Below are positions 10,915 through 25,300 of a stretch of 64,000 nt of DNA, piece after piece. The notes beneath the pieces are model-generated. The model saw only the letters and a program-made list of their open reading frames with translations. It had not been told where the DNA came from and searched no databases. Numbering within the stretch: the stretch's first letter is position 1; each line of letters starts with the position of its first letter. Origin of the DNA: Anomalospiza imberbis (Eukaryota > Chordata > Aves > Passeriformes > Viduidae). Position numbers and translations under genes: made by a program. Location: assembly GCF_031753505.1 (NCBI RefSeq), contig NW_027099818.1:62001-126000 (forward strand), in the 5' to 3' direction.

Positions 10915-13900
10915 AAAGCTTTCCCACTCCATTTGGCAAGGGGAGAGCGTACCTGCACTGCACACTAACCGCGGTTTTAAAAGAAAGAGGATTTGCTGCA
11001 CATTCCAAGGACACGGCTCTTTCCGGGGCAATCTGCAACATGCTGTCAGATGGAAGTGCTCTCTGCCCTCTCCTGCCCAGCTCTAGGTACTAGCGGGCAC
11101 TTTCCAGCCTGGGCGAGGCAAACAACCTCGAGAGATGTCACAGAGCATAAGTGGAGCACAGATGCTCAAAAGCAGCAAAGCTGAAGAGCCTGGCTCAGCT
11201 TCACTAGTGTGCAATTGACTGACTGCGAAAAACAAAGCAGCAGAGCACCGGGCTTCTGGGCGCTGTGAAGGCAATTGACAAAAGCAGGCAGCTGCTCCTT
11301 CCAAAGCACAGTCAGCTGCCTATGTTCTTGCTTGTCGACAAACTCACCGCTGCCCTTCTTTTCAGCAGCTGCCACCGTCTTCTGTGCATCTCGGAGCCTC
11401 TGGCGACGAGCAAGACTTGCCAAGGTGGGACGCATCAGGACGAAGTGAAAACCCAGGCAAGTTGTCCTGGAACGCTTTTTATTCGCTTGCCAAGAGTGAA
11501 TTCAACAGGCAGGAGAGCGGCAGCCACCGTCCTCCAGCAGTCGGAAGGCATCGCACACAAGCCCGCTTCTTTGCGGCTTCGTTCTTCGCCTCTTCCAAGC
11601 AATCGCGATCTCCGCCTCTCGGAGGCGAAGATGCGGCTAGTTCGCGCACAGCTCAGTAGAGCGGCAGCAGAGCGCTCCGGGGCGCCGCTTCTGCCGAAAG
11701 ACGCCGGGAACCGGCACATCCCTCAGGATACCTCCGGAGCCACGCTTCTGCTTCTCTAGTCGTCTCTATCTTAGCGAAAAGCTTTCCCACTCCATTTGGC
11801 AAGGGGAGAGTGTACCTGCACGGCACACTAGCCGCGGTTTGCAAAGAAATAGGATTTGCTGCACATTCCAAGGACACGGCTCTCCCGAGGCAATCTGCAA
11901 CCTGCTGTCAGATGGAAGTGCTTTCTGCCCTCTCCTGCCCAGCTCTATGCACTAGCGGGAACTTTACAGCCTGGGCGAGGCAAACAACCTCGAGAAATGT
12001 CACAGAGCATAAGTGGAGCACAGATTCTGAAAAGCAGCAAAGCTGAAGAGCCTGGCTCAGCTTCACTAGTGTGCAATTGACTGGCTGCGAAAAACAAAGC
12101 AGCAGAGCACCGGGCTTCTGGGCGCTGTGAAGGCAATTGCCAAAACCAGGCAGCTGCTCCTTCCAAAGCACAGTCAGCTGCCTATGCTCTTGCTTGTCGA
12201 CAAACTCACCGCTGCCCTTCTTTTCAGCAGCTGCCACCGTGTTCTGTGCATCTCGGAGCCTCTGGGAACGAGCAAGAATTGCCAAGGTGGGACGCATAAG
12301 GACGAAGTGAAAACCCAGGCATGTTGTCCTGGAACGCTTTTTATTCGCTTGCCGAGAGCGAATTCAACAGGCAGGGGAGCGGCAGCCACCGTCCTCCAGC
12401 AGTCGGAAGGCTTCGTACACAAGCCCGCTTCTTTGCGGCTTCGTTCTTCGCCTCTTCCAAGCAACCGCGATCTCTGCCTCTCGGAGGCGAAGAAGCGGCT
12501 AGTTCGCGCACAGCTCAGTAGAGCGGCAGCGGAGCGCTCTGGAGCGCCGCTTCTGCCGAAAGACACCTGGAACCGGCACATCCCTCCGGATAGCTCCGGA
12601 GCCGCGCTTCTGCTTCTCTAGTCGTCTGTATCTTAGCGAAAAGCTTTCCCACTCCATTTGGCAAGGGGAGAGCGTACCTGCACTGCACACTAACCGCGGT
12701 TTTAAAAGAAAGAGGATTTGCTGCACATTCCAAGGACACGGCTCTTTCCGGGGCAATCTGCAACATGCTGTCAGATGGAAGTGCTCTCTGCCCTCTCCTG
12801 CCCAGCTCTAGGTACTAGCGGGCACTTTCCAGCCTGGGCGAGGCAAACAACCTCGAGAGATGTCACAGAGCATAAGTGGAGCACAGATGCTCAAAAGCAG
12901 CAAAGCTGAAGAGCCTGGCTCAGCTTCACTAGTGTGCAATTGACTGACTGCGAAAAACAAAGCAGCAGAGCACCGGGCTTCTGGGCGCTGTGAAGGCAAT
13001 TGACAAAAGCAGGCAGCTGCTCCTTCCAAAGCACAGTCAGCTGCCTATGTTCTTGCTTGTCGACAAACTCACCGCTGCCCTTCTTTTCAGCAGCTGCCAC
13101 CGTCTTCTGTGCATCTCGGAGCCTCTGGCGACGAGCAAGACTTGCCAAGGTGGGACGCATCAGGACGAAGTGAAAACCCAGGCAAGTTGTCCTGGAACGC
13201 TTTTTATTCGCTTGCCAAGAGTGAATTCAACAGGCAGGAGAGCGGCAGCCACCGTCCTCCAGCAGTCGGAAGGCATCGCACACAAGCCCGCTTCTTTGCG
13301 GCTTCGTTCTTCGCCTCTTCCAAGCAATCGCGATCTCCGCCTCTCGGAGGCGAAGATGCGGCTAGTTCGCGCACAGCTCAGTAGAGCGGCAGCAGAGCGC
13401 TCCGGGGCGCCGCTTCTGCCGAAAGACGCCGGGAACCGGCACATCCCTCAGGATACCTCCGGAGCCACGCTTCTGCTTCTCTAGTCGTCTCTATCTTAGC
13501 GAAAAGCTTTCCCACTCCATTTGGCAAGGGGAGAGTGTACCTGCACGGCACACTAGCCGCGGTTTGCAAAGAAATAGGATTTGCTGCACATTCCAAGGAC
13601 ACGGCTCTCCCGAGGCAATCTGCAACCTGCTGTCAGATGGAAGTGCTTTCTGCCCTCTCCTGCCCAGCTCTATGCACTAGCGGGAACTTTACAGCCTGGG
13701 CGAGGCAAACAACCTCGAGAAATGTCACAGAGCATAAGTGGAGCACAGATTCTGAAAAGCAGCAAAGCTGAAGAGCCTGGCTCAGCTTCACTAGTGTGCA
13801 ATTGACTGGCTGCGAAAAACAAAGCAGCAGAGCACCGGGCTTCTGGGCGCTGTGAAGGCAATTGCCAAAACCAGGCAGCTGCTCCTTCCAAAGCACAGTC

Positions 13901-14390
13901 AGCTGCCTATGCTCTTGCTTGTCGACAAACTCACCGCTGCCCTTCTTTTCAGCAGCTGCCACCGTGTTCTGTGCATCTCGGAGCCTCTGGGGACGAGCAA
14001 GACTTGCCAAGGTGGGACGCATAAGGACGAAGTGAAAACCCAGGCATGTTGTCCTGGAACGCTTTTTATTCGCTTGCCGAGAGCGAATTCAACAGGCAGG
14101 GGAGCGGCAGCCACCGTCCTCCAGCAGTCGGAAGGCTTCGTACACAAGCCCGCTTCTTTGCGGCTTCGTTCTTCGCCTCTTCCAAGCAACCGCGATCTCT
14201 GCCTCTCGGAGGCGAAGAAGCGGCTAGTTCGCGCACAGCTCAGTAGAGCGGCAGCGGAGCGCTCTGGAGCGCCGCTTCTGCCGAAAGACACCTGGAACCG
14301 GCACATCCCTCCGGATAGCTCCGGAGCCGCGCTTCTGCTTCTCTAGTCGTCTGTATCTTAGCGAAAAGCTTTCCCACTCCATTTGGCAAG
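10915..14390. repeat. Recent 1,725-bp dimer duplication
   Basis: The stretch from about 10,915 to 12,640 recurs from about 12,640 to 14,390 at an offset of 1,725 bp, exactly one b plus a monomer pair. The two class b copies (11,265-11,759 and 12,990-13,484) are identical over the compared segment. The class a copies differ at a few places (GAACGAGCAAGAATTG versus GGACGAGCAAGACTTG). The exchange point lies between the GTCTGTATC variant at about 12,626 and the GAGAGCGTAC variant at about 12,669, within a segment shared by all monomers. Unit II has this b/a pair only once. Confidence 0.85.
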
Positions 14391-16394
14391 GGGAGAGTGT
14401 ACCTGCACTGCACACTAACCGCGGTTTTAAAAGAAAGAGGATTTGCTGCACATTCCAAGGACACGGCTCTTTCCGGGGCAATCTGCAACATGCTGTCAGA
14501 TGGAAGTGCTCTCTGCCCTCTCCTGCCCAGCTCTAGGTACTAGCGGGCACTTTCCAGCCTGGCCGAGGCAAACAACCTCGAGAAATTATCACAGAGCATA
14601 AGTGGAGCACAGATTCTGAAAAGCAGCAAAGCTGAAGAGCTTGGCTCAGCTTCACTAGTGTGCAATTGACTGGCTGCGAAAAACAGAGCAGCAGAGCACC
14701 GGGCTTCTGGGCGCTGTGAAAGCAATTACCAAAAGCAGGCAGCTGCTCCTTCCAAAGCACAGTCAGCTGCCTATGTTCTTGCTTGTCGACAAACTCACCG
14801 CTGCCCTTCTTTTCAGCAGCTGCCACCGTGTTCTGTGCATCTCGAAGCCTCTGGGGACGAGCAAAACTTGCCAAGGTGGGACGCATCAGGACGAAGTGAA
14901 AACCCAGGCAAGTTGTCCTGGAACGCTTTTTATTCGCTTGCCAAGAGTGAATTCAACAGGCAGGAGAGCGGCAGCCACCGTCCTCCAGCAGTCGGAAGGC
15001 ATCGCACACAAGCCCGCTTCTTTGCGGCTTCGTTCTTCGCCTCTTCCAAGCAATCGCGATCTCCGCCTCTCGGAGGCGAAGATGCGGCTAGTTCGCGCAC
15101 AGCTCAGTAGAGCGGCAGCAGAGCGCTCCGGGGCGCCGCTTCTGCCGAAAGACGCCGGGAACCGGCACATCCCTCAGGATACCTCCGGAGCCACGCTTCT
15201 GCTTCTCTAGTCGTCTCTATCTTAGCGAAAAGCTTTCCCACTCCATTTGGCAAGGGGAGAGTGTACCTGCACGGCAAACTAGCCGCGGTTTGCAAAGAAA
15301 TAGGATTTGCTGCACATTCCAAGGACACGGCTCTCCCGAGGCAATCTGCAACCTGCTGTCAGATGGAAGTGCTTTCTGCCCTCTCCTGCCCAGCTCTATG
15401 TACTAGCGGGAACTTTACAGCCTGGGCGAGGCAAACAACCTCGAGAAATGTCACAGAGCATAAGTGGAGCACAGATTCTGAAAAGCAGCAAAGCTGAAGA
15501 GCCTGGCTCAGCTTCACTAGTGTGCAATTGACTGGCTGCGAAAAACAAAGCAGCAGAGCACCGGGCTTCTGGGCGCTGTGAAGGCAATTGCCAAAACCAG
15601 GCAGCTGCTCCTTCCAAAGCACAGTCAGCTGCCTATGTTCTTGCTTGTCGACAAACTCACCGCTGCCCTTCTTTTCAGCAGCTGCCACCGTGTTCTGTGC
15701 ATCTCGGAGCCTCTGGGAACGAGCAAGAATTGCCAAGGTGGGACGCATCAGGACGAAGTGAAAACCCAGGCATGTTGTCCTGGAACGCTTTTTATTCGCT
15801 TGCCGAGAGCGAATTCAACAGGCAGGAGAGCGGCAGCCACCGTCCTCCAGCAGTCGGAAGGCTTCGCACACAAGCCCGCTTCTTTGCGGCTTCGTTCTTC
15901 CCCTCTTCCAAGCAACCGCGATCTCTGCCTCTCGGAGGCGAAGAAGCGGCTAGTTCGCGCACAGCTCAGTAGAGCGGCAGCGGAGCACTCTGGAGCGCCG
16001 CTTCTGCCGAAAGACACCTGGAACCGGCACATCCCTCCGGATATCTCCGGAGCCGCGCTTCTGCTTCTCTAGTCGTCTGTATCTTAGCGAAAAGCTTTCC
16101 CACTCCATTTGGCAAGGGGAGAGTGGACCTGCACTGCACACTAACCGCGGTTTTAAAAGAAAGAGGATTTGCTGCACATTCCAAGGACACGGCTCTTTCC
16201 GGGGCAATCTGCAACCTGCTGTCAGATGGAAGTGCTCTCTGCCCTCTCCTGCCCAGCTCTAGGTACTAGCGGGCACTTTCCAGCCTGGCCGAGGCAAACA
16301 ACCTCGAGAGATGTCACAGAGCATAAGTGGAGCACAGATGCTCAAAAGCAGCAAAGCTGAAGAGCCTGGCTCAGCTTCACTAGTGTGCAATTCA

Positions 16395-19300
16395 TTGACT
16401 GCGAAAAACAGAGCAGCAGAGCACCGGGCTTCTGGGCGCTGTGAAGGCAATTGCCAAAAGCAGGCAGCTGCTCCTTCACAAACACAGTCAGCTGCTTATG
16501 TTCTTGCTTGTTGACAAACTCACCGCTGCCCTTCTTTTCAGCAGCTGCCACCATGTTCTGTGCATCTCGGAGCCTCTGGGGACGAGCAGGACTTGCCAAG
16601 GTGGGACGCATCAGAACGAAGTGAAAACCCAGGCAAGTTGTCCTGGAACGCTTTCCATTCGCTTGCCGAGAGAGAATTCAGCAGGCAGGAGAGCGGCAGC
16701 CACCGCCCTCCAGCAGTCGGAAGGCTTCGTACACAAGCCCGCTTCTTTGCGGCTTCGTTCTTCGCCTCTTCCAAGCAACCGCGATCTCTGCCTCTCGGAG
16801 GCGAAGAAGCGGCTAGTTCGCGCACAGCTCAGTAGAGCGGCAGCGGAGCGCTCTGGAGCGCCGCTTCTGCCGAAAGACACCTGGAACCGGCACATCCCTC
16901 CGGATAGCTCCGGAGCCGCGCTTCTGCTTCTCTAGTCGTCTGTATCTTAGCGAAAAGCTTTCCCACTCCATTTGGCAAGGGGAGAGTGTACCTGCACTGC
17001 ACACTAACCGCGGTTTTAAAAGAAAGAGGATTTGCTGCACATTCCAAGGACACGGCTCTTTCCGGGGCAATCTGCAACATGCTGTCAGATGGAAGTGCTC
17101 TCTGCCCTCTCCTGCCCAGCTCTATGTACTAGCGGGCACTTTCCAGCCTGGGCGAGGCAAACAACCTCGAGAGATGTCACAGAGCATAAGTGGAGCACAG
17201 ATGCTCAAAAGCAGCAAAGCTGAAGAGCCTGGCTCAGCTTCACTAGTGTGCAATTGACTGACTGCGAAAAACAAAGCAGCAGAGCACCGGGCTTCTGGGC
17301 GCTGTGAAGGCAATTGCCAAAAGCAGGCAGCTGCTCCTTCCAAAGCACAGTCAGCTGCCTATGTTCTTGCTTGTCGACAAACTCACCGCTGCCCTTCTTT
17401 TCAGCAGCTGCCACCGTGTTCTGTGCATCTCGGAGCCTCTGGGAACGAGCAAGAATTGCCAAGGTGGGACGCATCAGGACGAAGTGAAAACCCAGGCATG
17501 TTGTCCTGGAACGCTTTTTATTCGCTTGCCGAGAACGAATTCAAGAGGCAGGAGAGCGGCAGCCACCGTCCCCCAGCAGTGTGAAGGCTTCACACACAAG
17601 CCCGCTTCTTTGCGGCTTCGTTCTTCGCCTCTTCCAAGCAACCGCGATCTCTGCCTCTCGGAGGCGAAGAAGCGGCTAGTTCGCGCACAGCTCAGTAGAG
17701 CGGCAGCGGAGCGCTCTGGAGCGCCGCTTCTGACGAAAGACACCGGGAACCAGCACATTCCTCCGGATAGCTCCGGAGCCGCGCTTCTGCTTCTCTAGTC
17801 GTCTCTATCTTAGCGAAAAGCTTTCCCACTCCATTTGGCAAGGGGAGAGTGTACCTGCACTGCACACTAACCGCAGTTTGAAAAGAAACAGGATTTGCTG
17901 CACATTCCAGGGACACGGCTCTTTCCGAGGCAATCTGCAACCTGCTGTCAGATGGAAGTGCTCTCTGCCCTCTCCTGCCCAGCTCTATGTACTAGCGGGC
18001 AATTTCCAGCCTGGCCGAGGCAAATAACCTCGAGAGATGTCACAGAGCATAAGTGGAGCACAGATGCTCAAAAGCAGCAAAGCTGAAGAGCCTGGCTCAG
18101 CTTCACTAGTGTGCAATTGACTGGCTGCGAAAAACAAAGCAGCAGAGCACCGGGCTTCTGGGCGCTGTGAAGGCAATTGCCAAAACCAGGCAGCTGCTCC
18201 TTCCAAAGCACAGTCAGCTGCCTATGTTCTTGCTTGTCGACAAACTCACCGCTGCCCTTCTTTTCAGCAGCTGCCACCGTCTTCTGTGCATCTCGGAGCC
18301 TCTGGGGACGAGCAAGACTTGCCAAGGTGGGATGCATCAGGACGAAGTGAAAACCCAGGCAAGTTGTCCTGGAACGCTTTCCATTCGCTTGCCGAGAGTG
18401 AATTCAACAGGCAGGAGAGCGGCAGCCACCGTCCTCCAGCAGTCGGAAGGCTTCGCACACAAGCCCGCTTCATTGCGGCTTCGTTCTTCGCCTCTTCCAA
18501 GCAACCGTGATCTCTGCCTCTCGGAGGCGAAGAAGCGGCTAGTTCGCGCACAGCTCAGTAGATCGGCAGCGGAGCGCGGCAAAGCGCCGCTTCTGCCGAA
18601 AGACGCCAGGAACCGGCGCTTCCCTCCGGATAGCTCCGGAGCCACGCTTCTGCTTCTCTAGTCGTCTCTATCTTAGCGAAAAGCTTTCCCACTCCATTTG
18701 GCAAGGGGAGAGCGTACCTGCACTGCACACTAACCGCGGTTTTAAAAGAAAGAGGATTTGCTGCACATTCCAAGGACACGGCTCTTTCTGGGGCAATCTG
18801 CAACCTGCTGTCAGATGGAAGTGCTCTCTGCCCTCTCCTGCCCAGCTCTATGTACTAGCGGGAACTTTACAGCCTGGGCGAGGCAAACAACCTCCAGAGA
18901 TGTCACAGAGCATAAGTGGAGCACAGATGCTCAAAAGCAGCAAAGCTGAAGAGCCTGGCTCAGCTTCACTAGTGTGCAATTGACTGACTGCGAAAAACAA
19001 AGCAGCAGAGCACCGGGCTTCTGGGCGCTGTGAAGGCAATTGCCAAAAGCAGGCAGCTGCTCCTTCCCAAGCACAGTCAGCTGCCTATGTTCTTGCTTGT
19101 CGACAAACTCACCGCTGCCCTTCTTTTCAGCAGCTGCCACCGTGTTCTGTGCATCTCGGAGCCTCTGGGAACGAGCAAGAATTGCCAAGGTGGGACGCAT
19201 CAGGACGAAGTGAAAACCCAGGCATGTTGTCCTGGAACGCTTTTTATTCGCTTGCCGAGAGCGAATTCAAGAGGCAGGAGAGCGGCAGCCACCGTTTTCC

Positions 19301-22300
19301 AGCAGTCGGAAGGCTTCGCACACAAGCCCGCTTCTTTGCGGCTTCGTTCTTCGCCTCTTCCAAGCAACTGCGATCTCTGCCTCTCGGAGGCGGAGAAGCG
19401 GCTAGTTCGCGCACAGCTCAGTAGAGCGGCAGCGGAGCGCTCTGGAGCGCCGCTTCTGACGAAAGACACCGGGAACCAGCACATTCCTCCGGATAGCTCC
19501 GGAGCCGCGCTTCTGCTTCTCTAGTCGTCTCTATCTTAGCGAAAAGCTTTCCCACTCCATTTGGCAAGGGGAAAGTGTACCTGCCCTGCACACTAACCGC
19601 GGTTTGAAAAGAAACAGGATTTGCTGCACATTCCAGGGACACGGCTCTTTCCGAGGCAATCTGCAACCTGCTGTCAGATGGAAGTGCTCTCTGCCCTCTC
19701 CTGCCCAGCTCTAGGTACTAGCGGGCACTTTCCAGCCTGGGCGAGGGAAACAACCTCGAGAGATGTCACAGAGCATAAGTGGAGCACAGATGCTCAAAAG
19801 CAGCAAAGCTGAAGAGCCTGGCTCAGTTTCACTAGTGTGCAATTCATTGACTGCGAAAAACAAAGCAGCAGAGCACCGGGCTTCTGGGCGCTGTGAAGGC
19901 AATTGCCAAAACCAGGCAGCTGCTCCTTCCCAAGCACAGTCAGCTGCCTATGTTCTTGCTTGTCGACAAACTCACCGCTGCCCTTCTTTTCAGCAGCTGC
20001 CACCGTGTTCTGTGCATCTCGGAGGCTCTGGGGACGAGCAAGACTTGCCAAGGTGGGACGCATCAGGATGAAGTGAAAACCCAGGCAAGTTGTCCTGGAA
20101 CGCTTTCCATTCGCTTGCCGAGAGTGAATTCAACAGGCAGGAGAACGGCAGCCACCGTCCTCCAGCAGTCGGAAGGCTTCGCACACAAGCCCGCTTCATT
20201 GCGGCTTCGTTCTTCGCCTCTTCAGAGCATCTGCGATCTCTGCCTCTCGTAGGCGAAGAAGCGGCTAGTTTGCGCACAGCTCAGTAGAGCGGCAGCGGAG
20301 CGCTCCGGAGCGCCGCTTCTGCCGAAAGACGCCTGTCACCGGCACTTCCCTCCGGATACCTCCGGAGCCACGCTTCTGCTTCTCTAGTCGTCTCTATCTT
20401 AGCGAAAAGCTTTCCCACTCCATTTGGCAAGGGGAAAGTGTACCTGCACTGCACACTAACCGCGGTTTGAAAAGAAACAGGATTTGCTGCACATTCCAGG
20501 GACACGGCTCTTTCCGAGGCAATCTGCAACCTGCTGTCAGATGGAAGTGCTCTCTGCCCTCTCCTGCCCAGCTCTAGGTACTAGCGGGCACTTTCCAGCC
20601 TGGGCGAGGGAAACAACCTCGAGAGATGTCACAGAGCATAAGTGGAGCACAGATGCTCAAAAGCAGCAAAGCTGAAGAGCCTGGCTCAGTTTCACTAGTG
20701 TGCAATTCATTGACTGCGAAAAACAAAGCAGCAGAGCACCGGGCTTCTGGGCGCTGTGAAGGCAATTGCCAAAACCAGGCAGCTGCTCCTTCCCAAGCAC
20801 AGTCAGCTGCCTATGTTCTTGCTTGTCGACAAACTCACCGCTGCCCTTCTTTTCAGCAGCTGCCACCGTGTTCTGTGCATCTCGGAGGCTCTGGGGACGA
20901 GCAAGACTTGCCAAGGTGGGACGCATCAGGATGAAGTGAAAACCCAGGCAAGTTGTCCTGGAACGCTTTCCATTCGCTTGCCGAGAGTGAATTCAACAGG
21001 CAGGAGAGCGGCAGCCACCATCCTCCAGCAGTCGGAAGGCTTCGCACACAAGCCCGCTTCATTGCGGCTTCGTTCTTCGCCTCTTCCAAGCAACCGCGAT
21101 CTCTGCCTCTCGGAGGCGAAGAAGCGGCTAGTTTGCGCACAGCTCAGTAGAGCGGCAGCGGAGCGCTCTGGAGCACCGCTTCTGCCGAAAGACACCGGGA
21201 ACCGGCACTTCCCTCCGGATAGCTCCTAATCCGCGCTTCTGCTCCTCTAGTCATCTCTATCTTAGCGAAAAGCTTTCCCACTCCATTTGGCAAGGGGAGA
21301 GTGTACCTGCACTGCACACTAACCGCGGTTTGAAAAGAAAGAGGATTTGCTGCACATTCCAAGGACACGGCTCTTTCCGAGGCAATCTGCAACCTGCTGT
21401 CAGATGGAAGTGCTCTCTGCCCTCTCCTGCCCAGCTCGATGTACTAGCGGGCACTTTACAGCCTGGGCGAGGCAAACAACCTCGAGAAATGTCACAGAGC
21501 ATAAGTGGAGCACAGATGCTCAAAAGCAGCAAAGCTGAAGAGCCTGGTTCAGCTTCACTAGTGTGCAATTCATTGACTGCGAAAAACAGAGCAGCAGAGC
21601 ACCGGGCTTCTGGGCGCTGTGAAGGCAATTGCCAAAAGCAGGCAGCTGCTCCTTCCAAAGCACAGTCAGCTGCCTATGTTCTTGCTTGTCGACAAACTCA
21701 CCGCTGCCCTTCTTTTCAGCAGCTGCCACCGTCTTCTGTGCATCTCGGAGCCTCTGGCGACGAGCAAGACTTGCCAAGGTGGGACGCATCAGGACGAAGT
21801 TAAAACCCAGGCAAGTTGTCCTGGAACGCTTTCCATTCGCTTGCTGAGAGTGAATTCAAAGGGCAGGAGAGCGGCAGCCACCATCCTCCAGCAGTCGGAA
21901 GGCTTCGCACACAAGCCCGCTTCTTTGCGGCTTCGTTCTTCCCCTCTTCCAAGCAACCGCGATCTCTGCCTCTCGGAGGCGAAGAAGCGGCTAGTTCGCG
22001 CACAGCTCAGTAGAGCGGCAGCGGAGCGCGGCAAAGCGCCGCTTCTGCCGAAAGACGCCAGGAACCGGCACTTCCCTCCGGATAGCTCCGGAGCCGCGCT
22101 TCTGCTTCTCTAGTCGTCTCTATCTTAGCGAAAAGCTTTCCCACTCCATTTGGCAAGGGGAGAGCGTACCTGCACTGCACACTAACCGCGGTTTTAAAAG
22201 AAAGAGGATTTGCTGCACATTCCAAGGACACGGCTCTTTCCGGGGCAATCTGCAACATGCTGTCAGATGGAAGTGCTCTCTGCCCTCTCCTGCCCAGCTC

Positions 22301-25300
22301 TAGGTACTAGCGGGCACTTTCCAGCCTGGGCGAGGCAAACAACCTCGAGAGATGTCACAGAGCATAAGTGGAGCACAGATGCTCAAAAGCAGCAAAGCTG
22401 AAGAGCCTGGCTCAGCTTCACTAGTGTGCAATTGACTGACTGCGAAAAACAAAGCAGCAGAGCACCGGGCTTCTGGGCGCTGTGAAGGCAATTGACAAAA
22501 GCAGGCAGCTGCTCCTTCCAAAGCACAGTCAGCTGCCTATGTTCTTGCTTGTCGACAAACTCACCGCTGCCCTTCTTTTCAGCAGCTGCCACCGTCTTCT
22601 GTGCATCTCGGAGCCTCTGGCGACGAGCAAGACTTGCCAAGGTGGGACGCATCAGGACGAAGTTAAAACCCAGGCAAGTTGTCCTGGAACGCTTTCCATT
22701 CGCTTGCTGAGAGTGAATTCAAAGGGCAGGAGAGCGGCAGCCACCATCCTCCAGCAGTCGGAAGGCTTCGCACACAAGCCCGCTTCTTTGCGGCTTCGTT
22801 CTTCCCCTCTTCCAAGCAACCGCGATCTCTGCCTCTCGGAGGCGAAGAAGCGGCTAGTTCGCGCACAGCTCAGTAGAGCGGCAGCGGAGCGCGGCAAAGC
22901 GCCGCTTCTGCCGAAAGACGCCAGGAACCGGCATATCCCTCCGGATAGCTCCGGAGCCGCGCTTCTGCTTCTCTAGTCGTCTCTATCTTAGCGAAAAGCT
23001 TTCCCACTCCATTTGGCAAGGGGAGAGCGTACCTGCACTGCACACTAACCGCGGTTTTAAAAGAAAGAGGATTTGCTGCACATTCCAAGGACACGGCTCT
23101 TTCCGGGGCAATCTGCAACATGCTGTCAGATGGAAGTGCTCTCTGCCCTCTCCTGCCCAGCTCTAGGTACTAGCGGGCACTTTCCAGCCTGGGCGAGGCA
23201 AACAACCTCGAGAGATGTCACAGAGCATAAGTGGAGCACAGATGCTCAAAAGCAGCAAAGCTGAAGAGCCTGGCTCAGCTTCACTAGTGTGCAATTGACT
23301 GACTGCGAAAAACAAAGCAGCAGAGCACCGGGCTTCTGGGCGCTGTGAAGGCAATTGCCAAAACCAGGCAGCTGCTCCTTCCAAAGCACAGTCAGCTGCC
23401 TATGCTCTTGCTTGTCGACAAACTCACCGCTGCCCTTCTTTTCAGCAGCTGCCACCGTGTTCTGTGCATCTCGGAGCCTCTGGGAACGAGCAAGAATTGC
23501 CAAGGTGGGACGCATAAGGACGAAGTGAAAACCCAGGCATGTTGTCCTGGAACGCTTTTTATTCGCTTGCCGAGAGCGAATTCAACAGGCAGGGGAGCGG
23601 CAGCCACCGTCCTCCAGCAGTCGGAAGGCTTCGTACACAAGCCCGCTTCTTTGCGGCTTCGTTCTTCGCCTCTTCCAAGCAACCGCGATCTCTGCCTCTC
23701 GGAGGCGAAGAAGCGGCTAGTTCGCGCACAGCTCAGTAGAGCGGCAGCGGAGCGCTCTGGAGCGCCGCTTCTGCCGAAAGACACCTGGAACCGGCACATC
23801 CCTCCGGATAGCTCCGGAGCCGCGCTTCTGCTTCTCTAGTCGTCTGTATCTTAGCGAAAAGCTTTCCCACTCCATTTGGCAAGGGGAGAGTGTACCTGCA
23901 CTGCACACTAACCGCGGTTTTAAAAGAAAGAGGATTTGCTGCACATTCCAAGGACACGGCTCTTTCCGGGGCAATCTGCAACATGCTGTCAGATGGAAGT
24001 GCTCTCTGCCCTCTCCTGCCCAGCTCTAGGTACTAGCGGGCACTTTCCAGCCTGGCCGAGGCAAACAACCTCGAGAAATTATCACAGAGCATAAGTGGAG
24101 CACAGATTCTGAAAAGCAGCAAAGCTGAAGAGCTTGGCTCAGCTTCACTAGTGTGCAATTGACTGGCTGCGAAAAACAGAGCAGCAGAGCACCGGGCTTC
24201 TGGGCGCTGTGAAAGCAATTACCAAAAGCAGGCAGCTGCTCCTTCCAAAGCACAGTCAGCTGCCTATGTTCTTGCTTGTCGACAAACTCACCGCTGCCCT
24301 TCTTTTCAGCAGCTGCCACCGTGTTCTGTGCATCTCGAAGCCTCTGGGGACGAGCAAAACTTGCCAAGGTGGGACGCATCAGGACGAAGTGAAAACCCAG
24401 GCAAGTTGTCCTGGAACGCTTTTTATTCGCTTGCCAAGAGTGAATTCAACAGGCAGGAGAGCGGCAGCCACCGTCCTCCAGCAGTCGGAAGGCATCGCAC
24501 ACAAGCCCGCATCTTTGCGGCTTCGTTCTTCGCCTCTTCCAAGCAATCGCGATCTCCGCCTCTCGGAGGCGAAGATGCGGCTAGTTCGCGCACAGCTCAG
24601 TAGAGCGGCAGCAGAGCGCTCCGGGGCGCCGCTTCTGCCGAAAGACGCCGGGAACCGGCACATCCCTCAGGATACCTCCGGAGCCACGCTTCTGCTTCTC
24701 TAGTCGTCTCTATCTTAGCGAAAAGCTTTCCCACTCCATTTGGCAAGGGGAGAGTGTACCTGCACGGCAAACTAGCCGCGGTTTGCAAAGAAATAGGATT
24801 TGCTGCACATTCCAAGGACACGGCTCTCCCGAGACAATCTGCAACCTGCTGTCAGATGGAAGTGCTTTCTGCCCTCTCCTGCCCAGCTCTATGTACTAGC
24901 GGGAACTTTACAGCCTGGGCGAGGCAAACAACCTCGAGAAATGTCACAGAGCATAAGTGGAGCACAGATTCTGAAAAGCAGCAAAGCTGAAGAGCCTGGC
25001 TCAGCTTCACTAGTGTGCAATTGACTGGCTGCGAAAAACAAAGCAGCAGAGCACCGGGCTTCTGGGCGCTGTGAAGGCAATTGCCAAAACCAGGCAGCTG
25101 CTCCTTCCAAAGCACAGTCAGCTGCCTATGTTCTTGCTTGTCGACAAACTCACCGCTGCCCTTCTTTTCAGCAGCTGCCACCGTGTTCTGTGCATCTCGG
25201 AGCCTCTGGGAACGAGCAAGAATTGCCAAGGTGGGACGCATCAGGACGAAGTGAAAACCCAGGCATGTTGTCCTGGAACGCTTTTTATTCGCTTGCCGAG

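Larger units (their letters stand above)
4318..16394. repeat. Higher-order unit I, 14 monomers, 12,077 bp
   Basis: Monomer starts and classes: 4318 c, 5181 d, 6044 e, 6907 f, 7770 g, 8633 h, 9496 i, 10356 j, 11219 b, 12081 a, 12944 b, 13806 a, 14670 b, 15532 k. The run 5,181-9,495 matches 17,258-21,572 at a constant offset of 12,077 with only scattered substitutions (for example GAGAGCG versus GAGAACG, and AAGCTATCC versus AAGCTTTCC). The run from about 6,044 to 12,900 also matches unit IV at an offset of about 27,608. It contains an internal dimer duplication, annotated separately. It is the fullest version of the order c-d-e-f-g-h-i-j-b-a-b-k in the window. Confidence 0.87.
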
